From: Rattus norvegicus
Taxonomy: Eukaryota > Chordata > Mammalia > Rodentia > Muridae
Reading direction: 5' to 3'
Assembly: GCF_036323735.1 (NCBI RefSeq)
Contig: NC_086020.1
Location: 127,753,210-127,817,209 of the forward strand
DNA length: 64,000 nucleotides
A program made the position numbers and the translations under genes. The first letter of the stretch is position 1; each line of letters opens with the position of its first letter. Below, piece by piece: positions 22,808 through 34,325 of this stretch. The notes beneath the pieces were generated by a model that saw only the letters and a list, made by a program, of their open reading frames with translations, had not been told where the DNA came from and did no database searches.

Positions 22808-23229
22808 GGTTCTATCTTCTTCCTTCCTCTTTCTCTGCCACCATTGCTGCTTCTTTTGCTTTTCTTTTGTTTGCCACACTGTCATAGTCCAATATTCTAC
22901 TAACTAACCACTAAAACTTACATGTTGTGTACTGAATATCATAACCAAAGATGATATACTGGAGAGAAACACATATGTTAGATGACTTTGAGTCATTCTG
23001 TATATTCATAAGTGCCATGATTGTGTCAAATTCTAACAAAAGCAATAATACACACCAACAGTCATGCTTATACACCCGTGAAAAAGTAACCTCCTAGATG
23101 GCAAATAGTAAACAACCAATAAACATTATCTTTATTGTGCATTTAATGAAGGAGCTAATAAAATGTTTCCAATAAAATATGAAGTAAATTTTTGGATTCA
23201 TGAAATTAAACATAGATGTAAAAATAATT
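22808..23229. other. Unique AT-rich DNA
   Basis: No gene or repeat recognised. Confidence 0.5.
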
Positions 23230-23412
23230 AATAGATTAAATGTTTGCCTTGTAAGAATTAGGACCTGAGGTTGGTTCCTAGAGTCCACATTTGAAAACAA
23301 AGCATAGTAGCAAATTTTTGTAATTCTAACATTAGGGAGTTCAAGGCAAGCTGATCTCTGGAGCTTGCTGCTAGGCTATTTGACAAACTCCTGTAAAATA
23401 CTCTGTCTCAAA
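23230..23412 (+). mobile_element. Diverged B4-type SINE
   Basis: The left part resembles a tRNA-derived head (TTTGCCTTGTAAGAATTAGG ACCTGAG). The right part is a B1-like/B4 body: CTGATCTCTGGAGCTTGCTG and ending ACTCTGTCTCAAAG. Together these match the tRNA-plus-B1 composite SINEs of rodents. An AT-rich tail follows. Confidence 0.7.
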
Positions 23413-23465
23413 GTTAATTAATTAATTAAGAATAAAAATAAAAAATAAAAAATAAATAAAAATAA
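23413..23465. repeat. TTAA and AAAAT simple repeats (SINE tail)
   Basis: (TTAA)n then (AAAAT)n directly after the SINE body; probably its expanded poly(A) tail. Confidence 0.8.
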
Positions 23466-23532
23466 ATGGTAGGCATGGCCTGAGAAATGACATTTGAATT
23501 TTTACTTTGTCTTCCACACCCGTGTGTAAATA

Positions 23533-23650
23533 TATGTGCATTCAGTTCCTCCTCCTCCTCCTCATCATCATCATCATCATACTCTCCTTTTCCCCTCCCA
23601 CTCCCTCTCCCTCTCTCTCTTCCTCTTCCTCTCCCTCTCCTTCTCCTTAC
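23533..23650. repeat. TCC / CAT / CT pyrimidine-rich simple repeat
   Basis: Blocks of TCC (about 23539-23562), ATC/CAT (23563-23580) and CT-rich sequence to 23648. Confidence 0.9.
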
Positions 23651-25305
23651 CTTCAAAACGTGAATCCAACTAAATGCTACTTTCCTTAATATTCTTTGGT
23701 CAAGTATTATATTTTAACAATACAAAAACAACCAGTATAAATTTCTGTCATGTCTAATGGACTATAATGTAAAAGATATAGTTATATGCTTTTAAAGGTT
23801 GGTGTCAATATTTATAGGAGACATGAAGACATTTCACAATGTCTTGTTGGTAAATGCTACAACAAGTCTTAGTGTCTAGACATTGCTTTCCTCTAAGGAT
23901 CTTAATTACAGCATGATACTTTTTATAAGAATCTAGAACATAGTAGTGTGCCTGATAGCCACTTAGAAGTTCAGGGTATTTATAAGAGAAAACCAGGATG
24001 TGATTTATGACTCAAATCTTTGATAGCAGTATATTTAAATTTTAAATGATAACCATTATATTTCTAGATATATATCATGAGGAATCTTAGTACAGTGATC
24101 CAGATGGTACAGCCAAGAGATGGAGGGAAGACCTAAGTCAATTAAGTATGGAGCTAGAGGCAGACATAGGAATAGAATGTAAAATCTTGGTCCCCTGTTC
24201 ATGTTGTTAATTCTATGATACTCTGTCCAAATGTTTTAAGCAGTTGCCAAAAAAAAAATCTGCAAAGAAATAATATTCGTTTGTGCTTGCAGCATTCATT
24301 AGTTACTCTGAATATTTTCTCTGAGTATCAGGCACATGTATAAATGAGATGAGATATAAGAGCAGCAGGCAATGTAATCCAATTATTCCATGAATATTGC
24401 TTGTTCTCAGAACAGCAGCAGCAAGGCTGTACCTCAAAGCCCATTTACATGGATATCTAATCATTTTCAAGTTGGAGTTAGGGTTGATAGTTACCTTAAG
24501 AGAATCTAATACTTGCCTAAAATATATGAATTTCCTTGATATGCATTTGTGCTCAAAATATAGAACTAATCTATCATAATTCAAACGTCTTAATTATAGC
24601 AAGCCTCTCTCTTCACTTGACCGGCAATCCTCTGTGTGTGACCTCATTTCTAATTATTCACAGATTCCTTCTTATAATTCAACATCCTGTTTTCTCTTCT
24701 CTGTATTCCTAGCCAACTTGCATTTGTTTTGTAAGTGACAGCATGCCTCAACATAGTTTCAATTGTTTACTGATTCATTTATTCAGCTGAGTTACACGGT
24801 GTCAGTGAACTGACAAGGAGATGACATGTAATGCTGGCAGGCAAGTCATGGGAAAAGTTGAGGGAGTATAAGCCGGCACTCCAGATTGTTCAATTGTGGG
24901 GCTCTATGTTCCCCAATCAATATCTTTTGCTTTCTAATTGTTCTTGGATTTATACAGAGTGACATTATCCAGAGCTACACACTTCCATCTGTGCTTATAA
25001 TTGCAATTTTGAATTTTTATTTAGATTATAACCTATCCCAGCTGGGTTTACTGGTGTGCTTCATATTCTGAATACTAGAAATCTTATCAATGTAGCATTA
25101 TGAACATATTTGTGATTTTAAAAGTTCCCTGCTTTCTACTCAAGGACAGATGTTTCCATTTACATGCTTAGAAATCAAGAAATTTGAAGTTGAGACAAAT
25201 CACCATTCAGCTCAAGCCAAATAAATACTTTTGAAGGTACCCACTGAACACATAACCTCCCTCCATAGGTCGTTCAAGGGGACCAAGTTGATACATTTTC
25301 TTTCT
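23651..25305. other. Unique AT-rich DNA
   Basis: No exon or dispersed repeat recognised. The 93-codon minus-strand frame at 24303-24584 has no known domain. Confidence 0.5.
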
Positions 25306-25310
25306 TTAAC

Positions 25311-25315
25311 AAAAT

Positions 25316-25346
<31 letters not shown>

Positions 25347-25365
25347 TTTTGTGTGTGTGTGCGTG

Positions 25366-25420
<55 letters not shown>
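25311..25420. repeat. (TTTA)n-(GT)n compound microsatellite
   Basis: About ten TTTA units run straight into about 35 GT units with two GC interruptions. Confidence 0.96.
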
Positions 25421-25422
<2 letters not shown>

Positions 25423-25424
25423 AT

Positions 25425-25560
25425 GTGCCTATAGGTGCATCTGTGCCATGGTGTACTTGTGAACATAAAATGAATATTGAAACTCACTTCTTTCTTCCCA
25501 ACATGTGGATCCCAGGAATTAAACTCAGATCATCAGCATAAGCAACAATACCTCTACCCA
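25425..25560 (-). mobile_element. Degraded tRNA-type SINE (B3/B2-like)
   Basis: CCCAACATGTGGATCCCAGG AATTAAACTCAGATCATCAG resembles the complement of the tRNA-derived head of B2/B3 SINEs, followed by CCTCTACCCAATCCAC where CTCTACCCACTGAGCCA is usual. The adjacent (GT)n may derive from its tail. Confidence 0.5.
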
Positions 25561-25614
25561 ATCCACAGTACCACAGACCAAGTGGAAGTCTTAATTTTTA
25601 AGGGTTTAATTTAT

Positions 25615-25790
25615 TTTCATATGTCTGTGCATAAGGGTGTGCAGGTACACAGAAAAGCTAGAAACGAGGATCTGATGGGGTAGGAGTTACGTGTGGTAGT
25701 GTGTTATTGGTTGTAGGTTCTGAGACCTAAACTCTAGTCCTCAGAAAAAGTCACAAATACCTTTATCTGCTGAGCAAAACATTTACTTTT
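25615..25790 (-). mobile_element. Diverged B2-family SINE
   Basis: In reverse orientation the order fits a B2 or B3 element: ATATGTCTGTGCATAAGG, GGATCTGATGGGGTAGGAGT, TTCTGAGACCTAAACTCTAG, and TACCTTTATCTGCTGAGC, where CACTGAGCCA is usual. It is substantially diverged. Confidence 0.6.
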
Positions 25791-25950
25791 GTTTCTGAGA
25801 ATAATCTTCTTTACTCATAACTGTTCTGTTTTCTTGGCAGTTTCTGAGTACTAAGCTTATGCTGGTTGATGACTTAATATATGTGTCCAAGATGTCATTT
25901 GGTATAGAACCAACAGAGTCTGTAGTTGAATAGCAAGTGAGTACCATTTT

Positions 25951-26380
25951 TTATTGGATATTTTATTTACATTTCAAATGTTCCCACCTCTCCCATGCCC
26001 CTTCCCCCTCTCCCTGCTTCTGTGAAGATGCCTCCACTCCCACCCACCCACTACCACCTCAACACCAGGTCATTCACGTACACTGGGAAAATGAGCCTTC
26101 ATAGGACCAAGAACTTCTTCTCCTATTGATGCTAGATAATGCCATCCTCTGCTACATATGCAGCTGGAGCCATGAGTTCCTCCATATAGACTCTTTGGTT
26201 AGTCTAAATGGTCATTATTTCTAGGATTCTGTTAGCATCTCACTTCTCTCATAGTATCTTGGGATACTTGTAACTAGTTCTGTTCAGTATCTGTGTTTGC
26301 CCTAGGTTGAATGTGTCAGTGTGAGGCTAGTCAGCATCGTTCACTCCACACAGCTTGAGCTTTCCATCAGCCTGATTTAA
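25951..26380 (-). mobile_element. Old rodent L1 3' end
   Basis: TTTATTGGATATTTTATTTACATTTC is the complement of an older L1 terminus. The 3'UTR complement follows: AGCCTTCATAGGACCAAGAA, TGCCATCCTCTGCTACATAT, and AGTTCCTCCATA, as also seen at 48600-48700. Homology fades after about 26215. The right edge is approximate. Confidence 0.8.
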
Positions 26381-26769
26381 AGCAAAATAATGACAACATT
26401 GAATAGAGATTACCCTGCATCCTACCCAAATGTGATATATGCAAATATGCAATAAGAAGTGATATAGTGTGTTTCATTAAAACATTGAGAGATGGAAGAT
26501 TGATGAACACTGCCTTATGACCTCAGTTATACCAATGGCCGCAGACATAAATCCTTCAAATTAATTTTTAATTAATGCTTCTAATTAATTTATCTAAAGG
26601 TTCATGTTCAGAACTGAAAGAATAAAGATATATTGTATATTATAATGTCAACATAAATATCTGTACGAAAATATGTTAATGTAATATATTTCATGTGATA
26701 CATATGTATATGAAATATATGTGATTACACAGACATAACTGTAAATACTAAAGTGAAAAGCAGTCAACG
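26381..26769. other. Unique AT-rich DNA
   Basis: Nothing recognised. Confidence 0.5.
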
Positions 26770-26912
26770 GAGATGTCAAAACAGGTTTTCAGAAATGCTG
26801 ATGAACTGAGTTCAATTCCTGGCACCCGTAGGTCATAATTAATTCTGAATGCTTTGCCTCTGCCATGGTATATATGTATATGCATACATATATAAATAAA
26901 TTATAAACAAAT
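26770..26912 (+). mobile_element. Degraded tRNA-type SINE (B3/B2-like)
   Basis: TGAGTTCAATTCCTGGCACCC is a B-box-like tRNA-derived segment. CTGCCATGGTATATATGTATATGC and an ATAAATAAA-rich tail follow, as in B3-type elements. Confidence 0.55.
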
Positions 26913-27037
26913 AATTACAAATGTAAATAAAAAGTCAAAAATGTAAAGCAAATCCTATAGTGTGTATATGTGTGAATACATATAAATAAATAAATAAATT
27001 TCTGAGTAATAAAAAGTACTATGAAAAGAAAATCATC

Positions 27038-27042
<5 letters not shown>

Positions 27043-27088
<46 letters not shown>
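27043..27088. repeat. (GT)n microsatellite
   Basis: About 22 GT units without interruption. Confidence 0.97.
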
Positions 27089-27089
<1 letters not shown>

Positions 27090-27230
27090 AGAAATATAAT
27101 AAGCATCAAAACATGAAAAATGTGGTATATTTACATGATGGAGTATTACTCAGCCATAAAAAAAAGATCTCATGAAATTGTCAGGTAAGTGAATAGAACT
27201 AGAAAAAATAAACCATGAGAAATGTTTTAC

Positions 27231-27245
27231 AAATCCCCAAAGATG
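27231..27245. repeat. Target-site duplication of ID element, left
   Basis: AAATCCCCAAAGATG, repeated at 27325-27339. Confidence 0.93.
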
Positions 27246-27324
27246 TTGGGGATTTAGCTCAGCGGTAGAGCGCTTGCCTAGCAGGCGCAAGGCCCTGGGT
27301 TCGATCCCCAGCTCCGTTAAAAAA
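27246..27324 (+). mobile_element. ID SINE (BC1-derived), nested in old L1
   Basis: About 70 bases of tRNA-Ala-like sequence plus a short A tail. The A box region reads TTAGCTCAGCGGTAGAGCG, and the B box region GGTTCGATCCC keeps the Pol III consensus. It ends CAGCTCCG. The few leading Gs of the consensus are missing. ID elements descend from BC1 RNA and are moved by the L1 machinery; they are most abundant in rat. An exact 15-bp TSD flanks it. Confidence 0.97.
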
Positions 27325-27339
27325 AAATCCCCAAAGATG
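27325..27339. repeat. Target-site duplication of ID element, right
   Basis: Exact copy of 27231-27245. Confidence 0.93.
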
Positions 27340-27480
27340 AATATGATGTGGATTCATTTATATGTAGATATTAGCTGATAAGTCAATAATAATCAAGCTA
27401 CAATCCCCAGAACCACAGAGGGTAGGTATATAGTGAGGACCTGGAAGCTACCTTCCAGGATCTCAGGAAAGAGAAGCCTG

Positions 27481-29949
27481 GGTACCTACACACAGTTTGC
27501 AGATGCTTACACAGATACACATGTTCATATAAATAAAAATAAAACTAATAAATTCACAGTTATAATACAGGCCCACATACACTTATAGTTCTCACAACTT
27601 AGTACTTCCCATTAGCATTTTATATGTTTAGTATTTAAAATGATTATTCAATGTAAATATATTTTGATTACATTCTTCTCTGCTCCAAATCCTTCCACAT
27701 ATTTTCTCCCTCTTACACATCAAAAGTTTAAGTTTGTTTCTCAAAAACAAACAAAAACTCAATACAATAATAAAATCCCCCCAAAAGCAAGAAAACAAAG
27801 CTATGCCCAAAATGAACAAAATTGACTTTTAAAATTATCCTTTAATCAATTCACATGCAAAAGAAGACAGCATATGAAATGGATCATTACCATAGAAATC
27901 ATTGTATTCAAAGAATGAAGTGGTAGACAAAGAGAAAAACATCATATCAGTTTTCAAATGTGGACCAGAACAATATTGAATGTAGCATGCCTAGAGATAC
28001 TGTATAACCAACTGCCTAGGCACCTTGTTGTCAATCAAGTATAACTCCCTATCATAACTATGTTGGTACTGTTTCATTAATTAGTGTGAAAGTTCTAAAT
28101 TAGTGTGAAAATCAGTTTTATAACTTTGCTGTTTGACATTTTCCAGCTAGTACAGCCCTATAGCCCTATATTAGTTCCTCATGACCACAGAGATTTCCAT
28201 TTTCTTCTAGGTAAGCAGAAGTTACAGTATCTTCTCATCAAAATAGAATGTTTATCACTATGAAGTGATAAACTTGTCTATGAATGAAAGGCTTTCAGAT
28301 ATTTATTTGATTGAAAAATACTCAAAAATTTCCCTCGTTCATGATGCATGTTTTTATAATGAGTGTACTGATAAAGCAGCTGAGCTAATATCAGCAATGA
28401 ACCCTAGTAAGTAGTTTAATATCACTCTGTAGTGATAGACTTTGTGGTCCTGTCAGCTGAGACGTAAAGGAAGATATGGTAGCTCTGAACTCCATAAATC
28501 AAGATTAAGAAAACAAAAAACAAAACCCAAATCTCATCTAGGACCACTTTCCCCACCACCAAGTCTTCCTTTGTATAAATGTAAGAGACTCTAGGGAAAG
28601 TTACACATTAGTATCTGTATCCTAGAGCAGAATAAAAGTGATTTGGCTAGCAGCATATAAAATTAAGGCCATCTGAAAGATTCATAGATTTGCCCCATAA
28701 CTGAAAACCATCCAACTCATTTTCTTTCACGCTGTGAAAGAGCAAACTGCAGAGAAGGCTGTTCCTGTAACTGTCATTAAATAACGTGCCCCGTGATACT
28801 GTAACCAAGGGATGGAACAGCCTGTCACACTTTAACATGGAACCAAAATAAGATAAAATATATAAATAAAAGAGAAGGACCCTTTCATCCATATGGAATT
28901 TGACCTTTGGAGTGTTATCCTCCAGACAGATTTTAAATCAACCTAGTGCATTCAAATACTTTTTTTGTAATACAAATTGTATTTGGTTTCATGGTTTCAA
29001 ATAATAAGACTCGATTCTTACCACACAAAATTATTCATTGGAATAATTGACTGATTAAAGCAACCTTCATCTTTTCTTGCTTCAGTGCTATGGCTACTAA
29101 AAGAGTAAATCAAATTAAAATAGCAAAGAAAAAGAAATCTAATATTTTATAAAATCAAAATGGATTGTATTAAAGTAATGATATTTTGGAAAAGAAAGTA
29201 ATATAATGTTTATTTAAATAATTAATCAGAAATTTTCTATTTTAATAAAGCAAACCCCTAGAGCTAAGACATTTTAGTCATTTTTCACAATGCTTTTCAA
29301 TATGCCAGTAATCTTCCTTCACTGAGACGAGGTTTAGTGTCATTGACATTCTCATCAGACTTTTATAATATAAATCCATAGACATGATGTTTCAATGTCA
29401 AATAAAATCAGCCAGCAAGTCTGTGGAGATATATGTCAATGATGCAAATGTTTCCACCTGTAGAAGTAGTAATATGTCAGAATGTCTGTAAATGACATTC
29501 AAGAATTCCTCTCCATGATATTTACTACAGTACAAATTAGAAGTCAGTGTAATTCAAACCAAATAAATAAATAAATAAATCACAAAACAAAATTCCCAAG
29601 ACCAGTGTTGGTACTAGTCTATTTTGACAGTGACATGATTATCAAGGCTATAACCAAAGTTATTTATGATCATCTCCATTATTTTTTACTGTGTTTTTAA
29701 ATTGATATTTTATGTACCTCTAAAGCAAAATACTTAAGAGCTTTTAGTACCTTAAAGAAGTACTTCAGGTCTTACAGCAGTGTTACATCAAGAGGGACAG
29801 ATGCTTTTCAGGGAATTTAATATCCAGAGTGACTATCACATTTCACTCGTGCTTTGTCTGATTCACATTATTATCTGTGGAAAGCGTTGTTAATATTAAC
29901 GACTACTTGTTTGTGTTAGAGATCATTTTGCTTTGTCAAAGTCTGAATT
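27481..29949. other. Unique AT-rich DNA, about 2.5 kb
   Basis: No exon, RNA gene or dispersed repeat recognised. The 81-codon minus-strand frame at 28647-28892 has no known domain. A short (AATA)n lies at 29563-29580. Confidence 0.5.
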
Positions 29950-30140
29950 TGCTAGGATGTGGTTCTGTTGATTCAGTAACTGCCGAGTATTTGGGAAAGC
30001 CTGGTTTTATCTTCAGCACTTAGTTAAAACAAGTTTGTAGTCTCAGCCCTTGGGGACGGAGGTAGGAGGATCAGAAGTTTAAACACATTCGTGGCCATGT
30101 GGAGAGTTCAAAGCCAGACTGGGATAGAGGAGTAAAAGAA
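29950..30140 (+). mobile_element. Degraded B4-type SINE (probable)
   Basis: A tRNA-like head (GATTCAGTAACTGCCGAGTA, CTGGTTTTATCTTCAGCACT) is followed by a B1-like body (TGTAGTCTCAGCCCTTGGGG, GAGGTAGGAGGATCAGAAGT, AAAGCCAGACTGGG). Strongly diverged. Confidence 0.6.
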
Positions 30141-31195
30141 AGGATAAATGTTAGCCACTGAGAAATAGTCAGATACAGGTAGTGGACACTTGAAAGGTGG
30201 AAAAGGATATAAAGCTAAAAGTTTGTTGTTTTAAACCTTTCATGTTTTTAGGGGATTTTGGTGATAGACAAATGAGCAAAAGTAAATTCAGCAGAAAATG
30301 TACAATCCAATATAAAGCTCACTGCTTCAGAATATCTATTCTTACTTCATTATGATGTCAGTTATTTTGTGTGTGTGCTCAGTTTACAAGTTCTTTATTA
30401 TAAAATTTTAATTAATAGAAAAAAGAAATGACCTTTAAGAATCTGAATTTAACATAGTGAAATGGACTCATGAAACTTCTAAAATGTGATTTAAAAACAA
30501 AGTGAGTCATTAATCAGATGTATGGAAGAAAGGAGAAAAATGATTTATTTAATTCATTACATGTCTTTAAGATAATGCCTGAAGGAGGGTCTTACTGAGT
30601 ACAGCAATTCATTATAAATAGAGATATATTTGGTGTCACTTATTTAAGTTTCAGAACATGGATAAAGCTTAAAATAAAATATGAAAATTGATGATTCCGA
30701 GTTATGTGAGCTGTTCAATTCTTGCTTATGAAGACATAGGCCTGAGCTACTTTCCAGAAATAGTGTTATCATAGTTATGGTGGAATGCCTAAGGAAGACA
30801 GTCCTGATAGAACTCATCAAGACATAATCTCAGTCCTACAGGAGAAAGAGCATGGCACACAAGCATTTGCCTACAGCCTTGTGAAAAGCTTTGTGTTTTC
30901 CAATGAGTTACCTTAATGTTCTTGTGAAAACTCAAGGATGAGGATTGCTTCATCTTAGCAGGGGAAAAGAAACACGAACTCTCATGATGGTTTTTTTTCT
31001 GATGGTTTTAGCAGTATCATAGAGAATTTATGCTAAAAATGATTTCCAAAATATTTCAACTTTATCTTATCTAAAAGTTGTTCACTAGTTAAGATAAAAG
31101 CATGCTCCTTTTAAATGTTGTTTGTAGACAATTGCATATGTGCACCTATTAGATTTTTATGCAACTGATTTCTCGCCCTCCTCTGCAATTCCTCC
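30141..31195. other. Unique AT-rich DNA
   Basis: Nothing recognised. Confidence 0.5.
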
Positions 31196-31204
31196 CCTAT
31201 GCTC

Positions 31205-31345
31205 CCATTGCTTTTCTTGCCAACTCTCTCTCCCTCTCCCCCTCCTCCTCGCTCTCCCTCTCCCTCCTCAGCCTCCCCCTCTCACTCTCATTCTCTTCTA
31301 GCTCTCTCTTTTTCTTTAGATCCTTCTGTCCTTCTGTCTCTATCC
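31205..31345. repeat. CT-rich low-complexity tract
   Basis: Runs of CTCTCCCTCTCCC and CTCCTCCTCG. The Ser/Leu/Pro-rich open frames in it are translated repeat. It lies directly upstream of the dispersed repeat at 31346 and may be part of it. Confidence 0.85.
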
Positions 31346-31610
31346 CCTCTGAGTCCATTTAGTGCTACCTGTGTGTGGTAGCATTAAATATAAGACCATC
31401 CGCTGAAGCATGGGTTGACTCTCAGGTACTATATCTCTGTAGAAAACTGAAGGCTCCATCTCTGAGCAGATACCAATTGTCAGTAGCTTCTCAGTTACCC
31501 ATAGGACTTCATAGGTCTCTTTACAGAAGGAACTTGGTCTGGCTCGATCTTGAGCAGGTCTTGTTTTTGAAGTCAAAGCTTTTATGATTTCATGTATACA
31601 ATGGTCTGTT
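31346..31610 (+). repeat. Rodent dispersed repeat, copy 2
   Basis: Same family as 19330-19690 (see the paired segments quoted there), with GACCATCCGCTGAAGCATGG near the left end. The right edge is unclear. Confidence 0.65.
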
Positions 31611-32911
31611 CATGCCTTGCATATGACACACTACTGATGTCCATTAATCCTGATTATTAAAATTTTATGCCTCTTATGATCTCTTAGCCTGAGGGGAAAG
31701 GAGTGTGTTATGATGACCCACTTAGATTTCAGTACTTCACAGTTATCACTTGTTTTTGGCATGTTGAGCAGCTAAGTCTACATCTATTTACAAACATTTT
31801 CTGATGACATTGAATGACGCACTAATCCATGAGTATAAAGATAAAAATTAATGGAATACTTTAATACTACATTTATTTAGCAAAGTAAGTGTATTGAATT
31901 ATTCCCCAGTAAGTCTTTTGGGAGGGATTGACAGCACAAATCTTAAGTTCCATTTTAATTTTGTTTTTAGTGCATGTCTTAATACAAAACAGTGACTAAC
32001 TAGTTTTTTTTAAATCCTTCTACTTCTATCAAAGTTCTATTTTATGGATTGGATTTACTAAAAGATACAACACACTAAGTTTTACTTGGAATTTATTGTG
32101 CTCCATGTACTTTTTTTTCTTGGAATATTATATAAAATTACTTGATAAACATTGATATAATAACTGAAACCTAAAGATGATGTTGCCAAAATTAATTAGT
32201 AAATTCCAACAAGGTTTTCAGAGCATTCTTCACTGATACTGAATTATGAGTTCTGTGGGATTAAAGAAGATTCTTGTTCCATACTTTCATGTATATAAAA
32301 ACATACATTAGTTGTAAATAGTTTATTTAGTATTTATTACCTATCACAGTCGACACAACCAATATGTTAATAACTCCCTGGTAATTTTTTAAATCGCTCA
32401 CTCAGCATACTGGTATCATACACGTGTCACGGAGGTATCACAATAATTTTCTACATACTCTGGAAATTTTTTGTATTTGCAAATACTGCATTTATGCATA
32501 TAAGTTGCTTCTTGTCTCTACCATATTTGTATGTTTGTTATTTAACCTTATTTTCTACTTCCAGATTTTGTTATCTAGGGTATGAGGTTTTATCTGTAAG
32601 CTTGTTATTGCAAATATTTAATACAAAATGTAAAAATCTATTAGGATTACATTTTGCCTTAACCCAGGGTCAGTTGACTAATTGGTTGCAGGAAATGTTA
32701 ATCATGTACATTTTCAATAATTTTTATACATAAAAAAGAGCTTCTTTAAGCTACAGAAACCATTTAACAAAATAATTTTAAAATGTGTTAATCTGCTTCT
32801 TATTTTTACAAACCCTAGAAATATGATGCATATGGAACATAGAGAAGTTTATGTTACTTTTTAAAGTGAGATGTGCTATATACATTATTGTTTTATTGAT
32901 TGTGTAATACA
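31611..32911. other. Unique AT-rich DNA
   Basis: Nothing recognised. A 79-codon frame at 32494-32733 has no known domain. Confidence 0.5.
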
Positions 32912-33045
32912 GAATTTTATTTTTGAAATTAGATCTCACATTGGCTTTAAACTTGCTATGTAGCTGAAATTCATCTTCAACTCCCAGTCACTAGACCTCA
33001 ACCTCTTTAATGCTTGGAATACAGATGTATGATATCATCCATAGG
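32912..33045 (-). mobile_element. Diverged B1 SINE
   Basis: In reverse orientation: TTTTGAAATTAGATCTCACA, CTTGCTATGTAGCTGAAATT, TTCAACTCCCAGTCACTAGA and AATGCTTGGAATACAGATGT. These follow the order of the 7SL-derived B1 consensus complement. Confidence 0.8.
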
Positions 33046-33159
33046 TAATAAACAAACCAAAGTCTTCGTGTATGCTTAACTGATTTTCCAACAGAACTAC
33101 ATCCATACTTCTATGCTAGAATTTCATACAAGTTTATCAGAAGTGTGATAGATATCGTC

Positions 33160-33797
33160 ACGCTCTGGCAGAGCCCGTCAGGAGACAGGTATATCAGGCT
33201 CCTGGCAGCATGCACTTGGCATCCCTAATAATGACTGGAGGTCACATTTTTTGAGAAAGTTTTTCTTGGTTTGAAGTTGGTGAATTCCTTTATAGTCCAG
33301 GCCTTTGTAGAAGGAAGATATTCTTGATCTAGATCTCAAGGTGGTAAGAAAACCTTTGCACCTCTGCTCAGTTTCCTGACCCTCGGTTCATCTCCTCCAT
33401 CTCCTCCCATACCAGATTCTGCCCTTCTTTTACCCCTAACCCTCCTCTGTTCCTCCCAGTTCCCTCCCACTCTCTATCTCCTTGATTATTTTGGCCCCCT
33501 TCTAAGTAGTACCGAAGCATCCACTCTTTGGTCTTCCTTTCTCTTGAGCTTCATGTGGTTCATGAGTTGTATCATGGGTATTCCAAGCTTTTTGCCTAAT
33601 ATGCACTTATCAGTGAGTTCATACCATGTGTGATCTTTTATGACTGAGTTATCTCACTCAGGATGATATTTTCTTGATCCATGAATTTGTCTGAGAATTT
33701 CATGAAGTCATTGTTTTTAATAGCTGAGTAGTATTCCATTGTGTAAACATACCACATTTTCTGTATCCATTTCTCTGTTGAGGGACATCTCTGTTGT
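33160..33797 (-). mobile_element. Old rodent L1, 3'UTR and ORF2 end
   Basis: Contains the complement of an older L1 3'UTR (GTCAGGAGACAGGTATATCA, TCCTGGCAGCATGCACTTGG; later CCGAAGCATCCACTCTTTGG). The ORF2 C-terminus complement follows (CTTATCAGTGAGTTCATACC, GATGATATTTTCTTGATCCA, TAGCTGAGTAGTATTCCATT). Internal parts near 33240-33400 are poorly matched and may hold another insertion. Confidence 0.75.
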
Positions 33798-33799
33798 TT

Positions 33800-34110
33800 C
33801 CACTAGTAATAGGGGATGGGAAAACTGGGGTAGCGATCAGAAAGTTCCAGATTGCCAGGAAAGCAAGAGCCCCCCAGGACCTTCTATGGGGATGACATTA
33901 GCTGAAATACTCTACAAAGGGGAGGGAGATTTGTTGAGACCATATGCAGAGGTTAGGTATGGCCCCCTGTTTGAGAGATGGGGCCACTCACCCATCTACA
34001 ATATTTTAAACCCAGAATCACTCCTATCTAAAGGAAATACAGGGACAAAGAGTGGAGCAGAGACTGAAGGACTTGTGGACTAAGCAACTACTGGACCCTT
34101 AGAGTTTCTA
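33800..34110 (+). mobile_element. Old rodent L1 3'UTR, opposite orientation
   Basis: GAAAACTGGGG, CAGGAAAGCAAGAGCCCCCC, TTAGCTGAAATACTCTACAA, GATGGGGCCACTCACCCATC and GGGACAAAGAGTGGAGCAGA follow the order of an older L1 3'UTR on the plus strand. It abuts the minus-strand L1 head to head. It may be a rearranged single insertion or two insertions. Confidence 0.7.
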
Positions 34111-34139
34111 TTCACAGCCAGCCATTGTTGTAAGTCATT

Positions 34140-34325
34140 GGAATAAATGCTGTGACCTTTTAATTTTCTTCCTCATGTTGTGGTCACCCTCAACCATAAA
34201 ATTATTTTGTTGTTACTTCATAACTATAACTTTGTTACTGTTGTGAATTGCAATATATGTGCTTTCAGATGGTCTTTTGTGGACTATGACCAACAGATTG
34301 AGAAATGCTGCTCTAGAGAACCCTG
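34140..34325 (+). mobile_element. Probable URR1-type hAT DNA transposon fragment
   Basis: TCCTCATGTTGTGGTCACCC, ACCATAAAATTATTTTGTTG, TACTTCATAACTATAAC and ACAGATTGAGAAATGCTGCTC match the remembered order of rodent URR1, a non-autonomous hAT element. The terminal repeats are too worn to identify. Confidence 0.65.

Larger units (their letters stand above)
27110..27480 (+). mobile_element. Old L1 fragment, split by an ID element
   Basis: The left part (27110-27245) resembles the ORF2 C-terminus: AATGTGGTATATTTACATGA, GAGTATTACTCAGCCATAAA. The right part (27340-27480) continues into the 3'UTR with TAGATATTAGCTGATAAGTC and CTACAATCCCCAGAACC. The ID at 27246-27324 interrupts it, so this L1 is older than the ID insertion. 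Confidence 0.75.

Noticed and set aside
22364..22907. Several 149-179 codon open frames on both strands (poly-Ser, Leu, Phe, Pro, Arg, Lys, Glu)
   Set aside because: They translate the TTC/TCC repeat in different frames. A tract almost free of A and G on one strand cannot contain stops in most frames.
27246..27316. Possible tRNA gene (A and B boxes present)
   Set aside because: The sequence is an ID SINE. It lacks a proper tRNA acceptor stem and CCA-end context, has an A tail and is flanked by a TSD. The same applies at 47126-47190.
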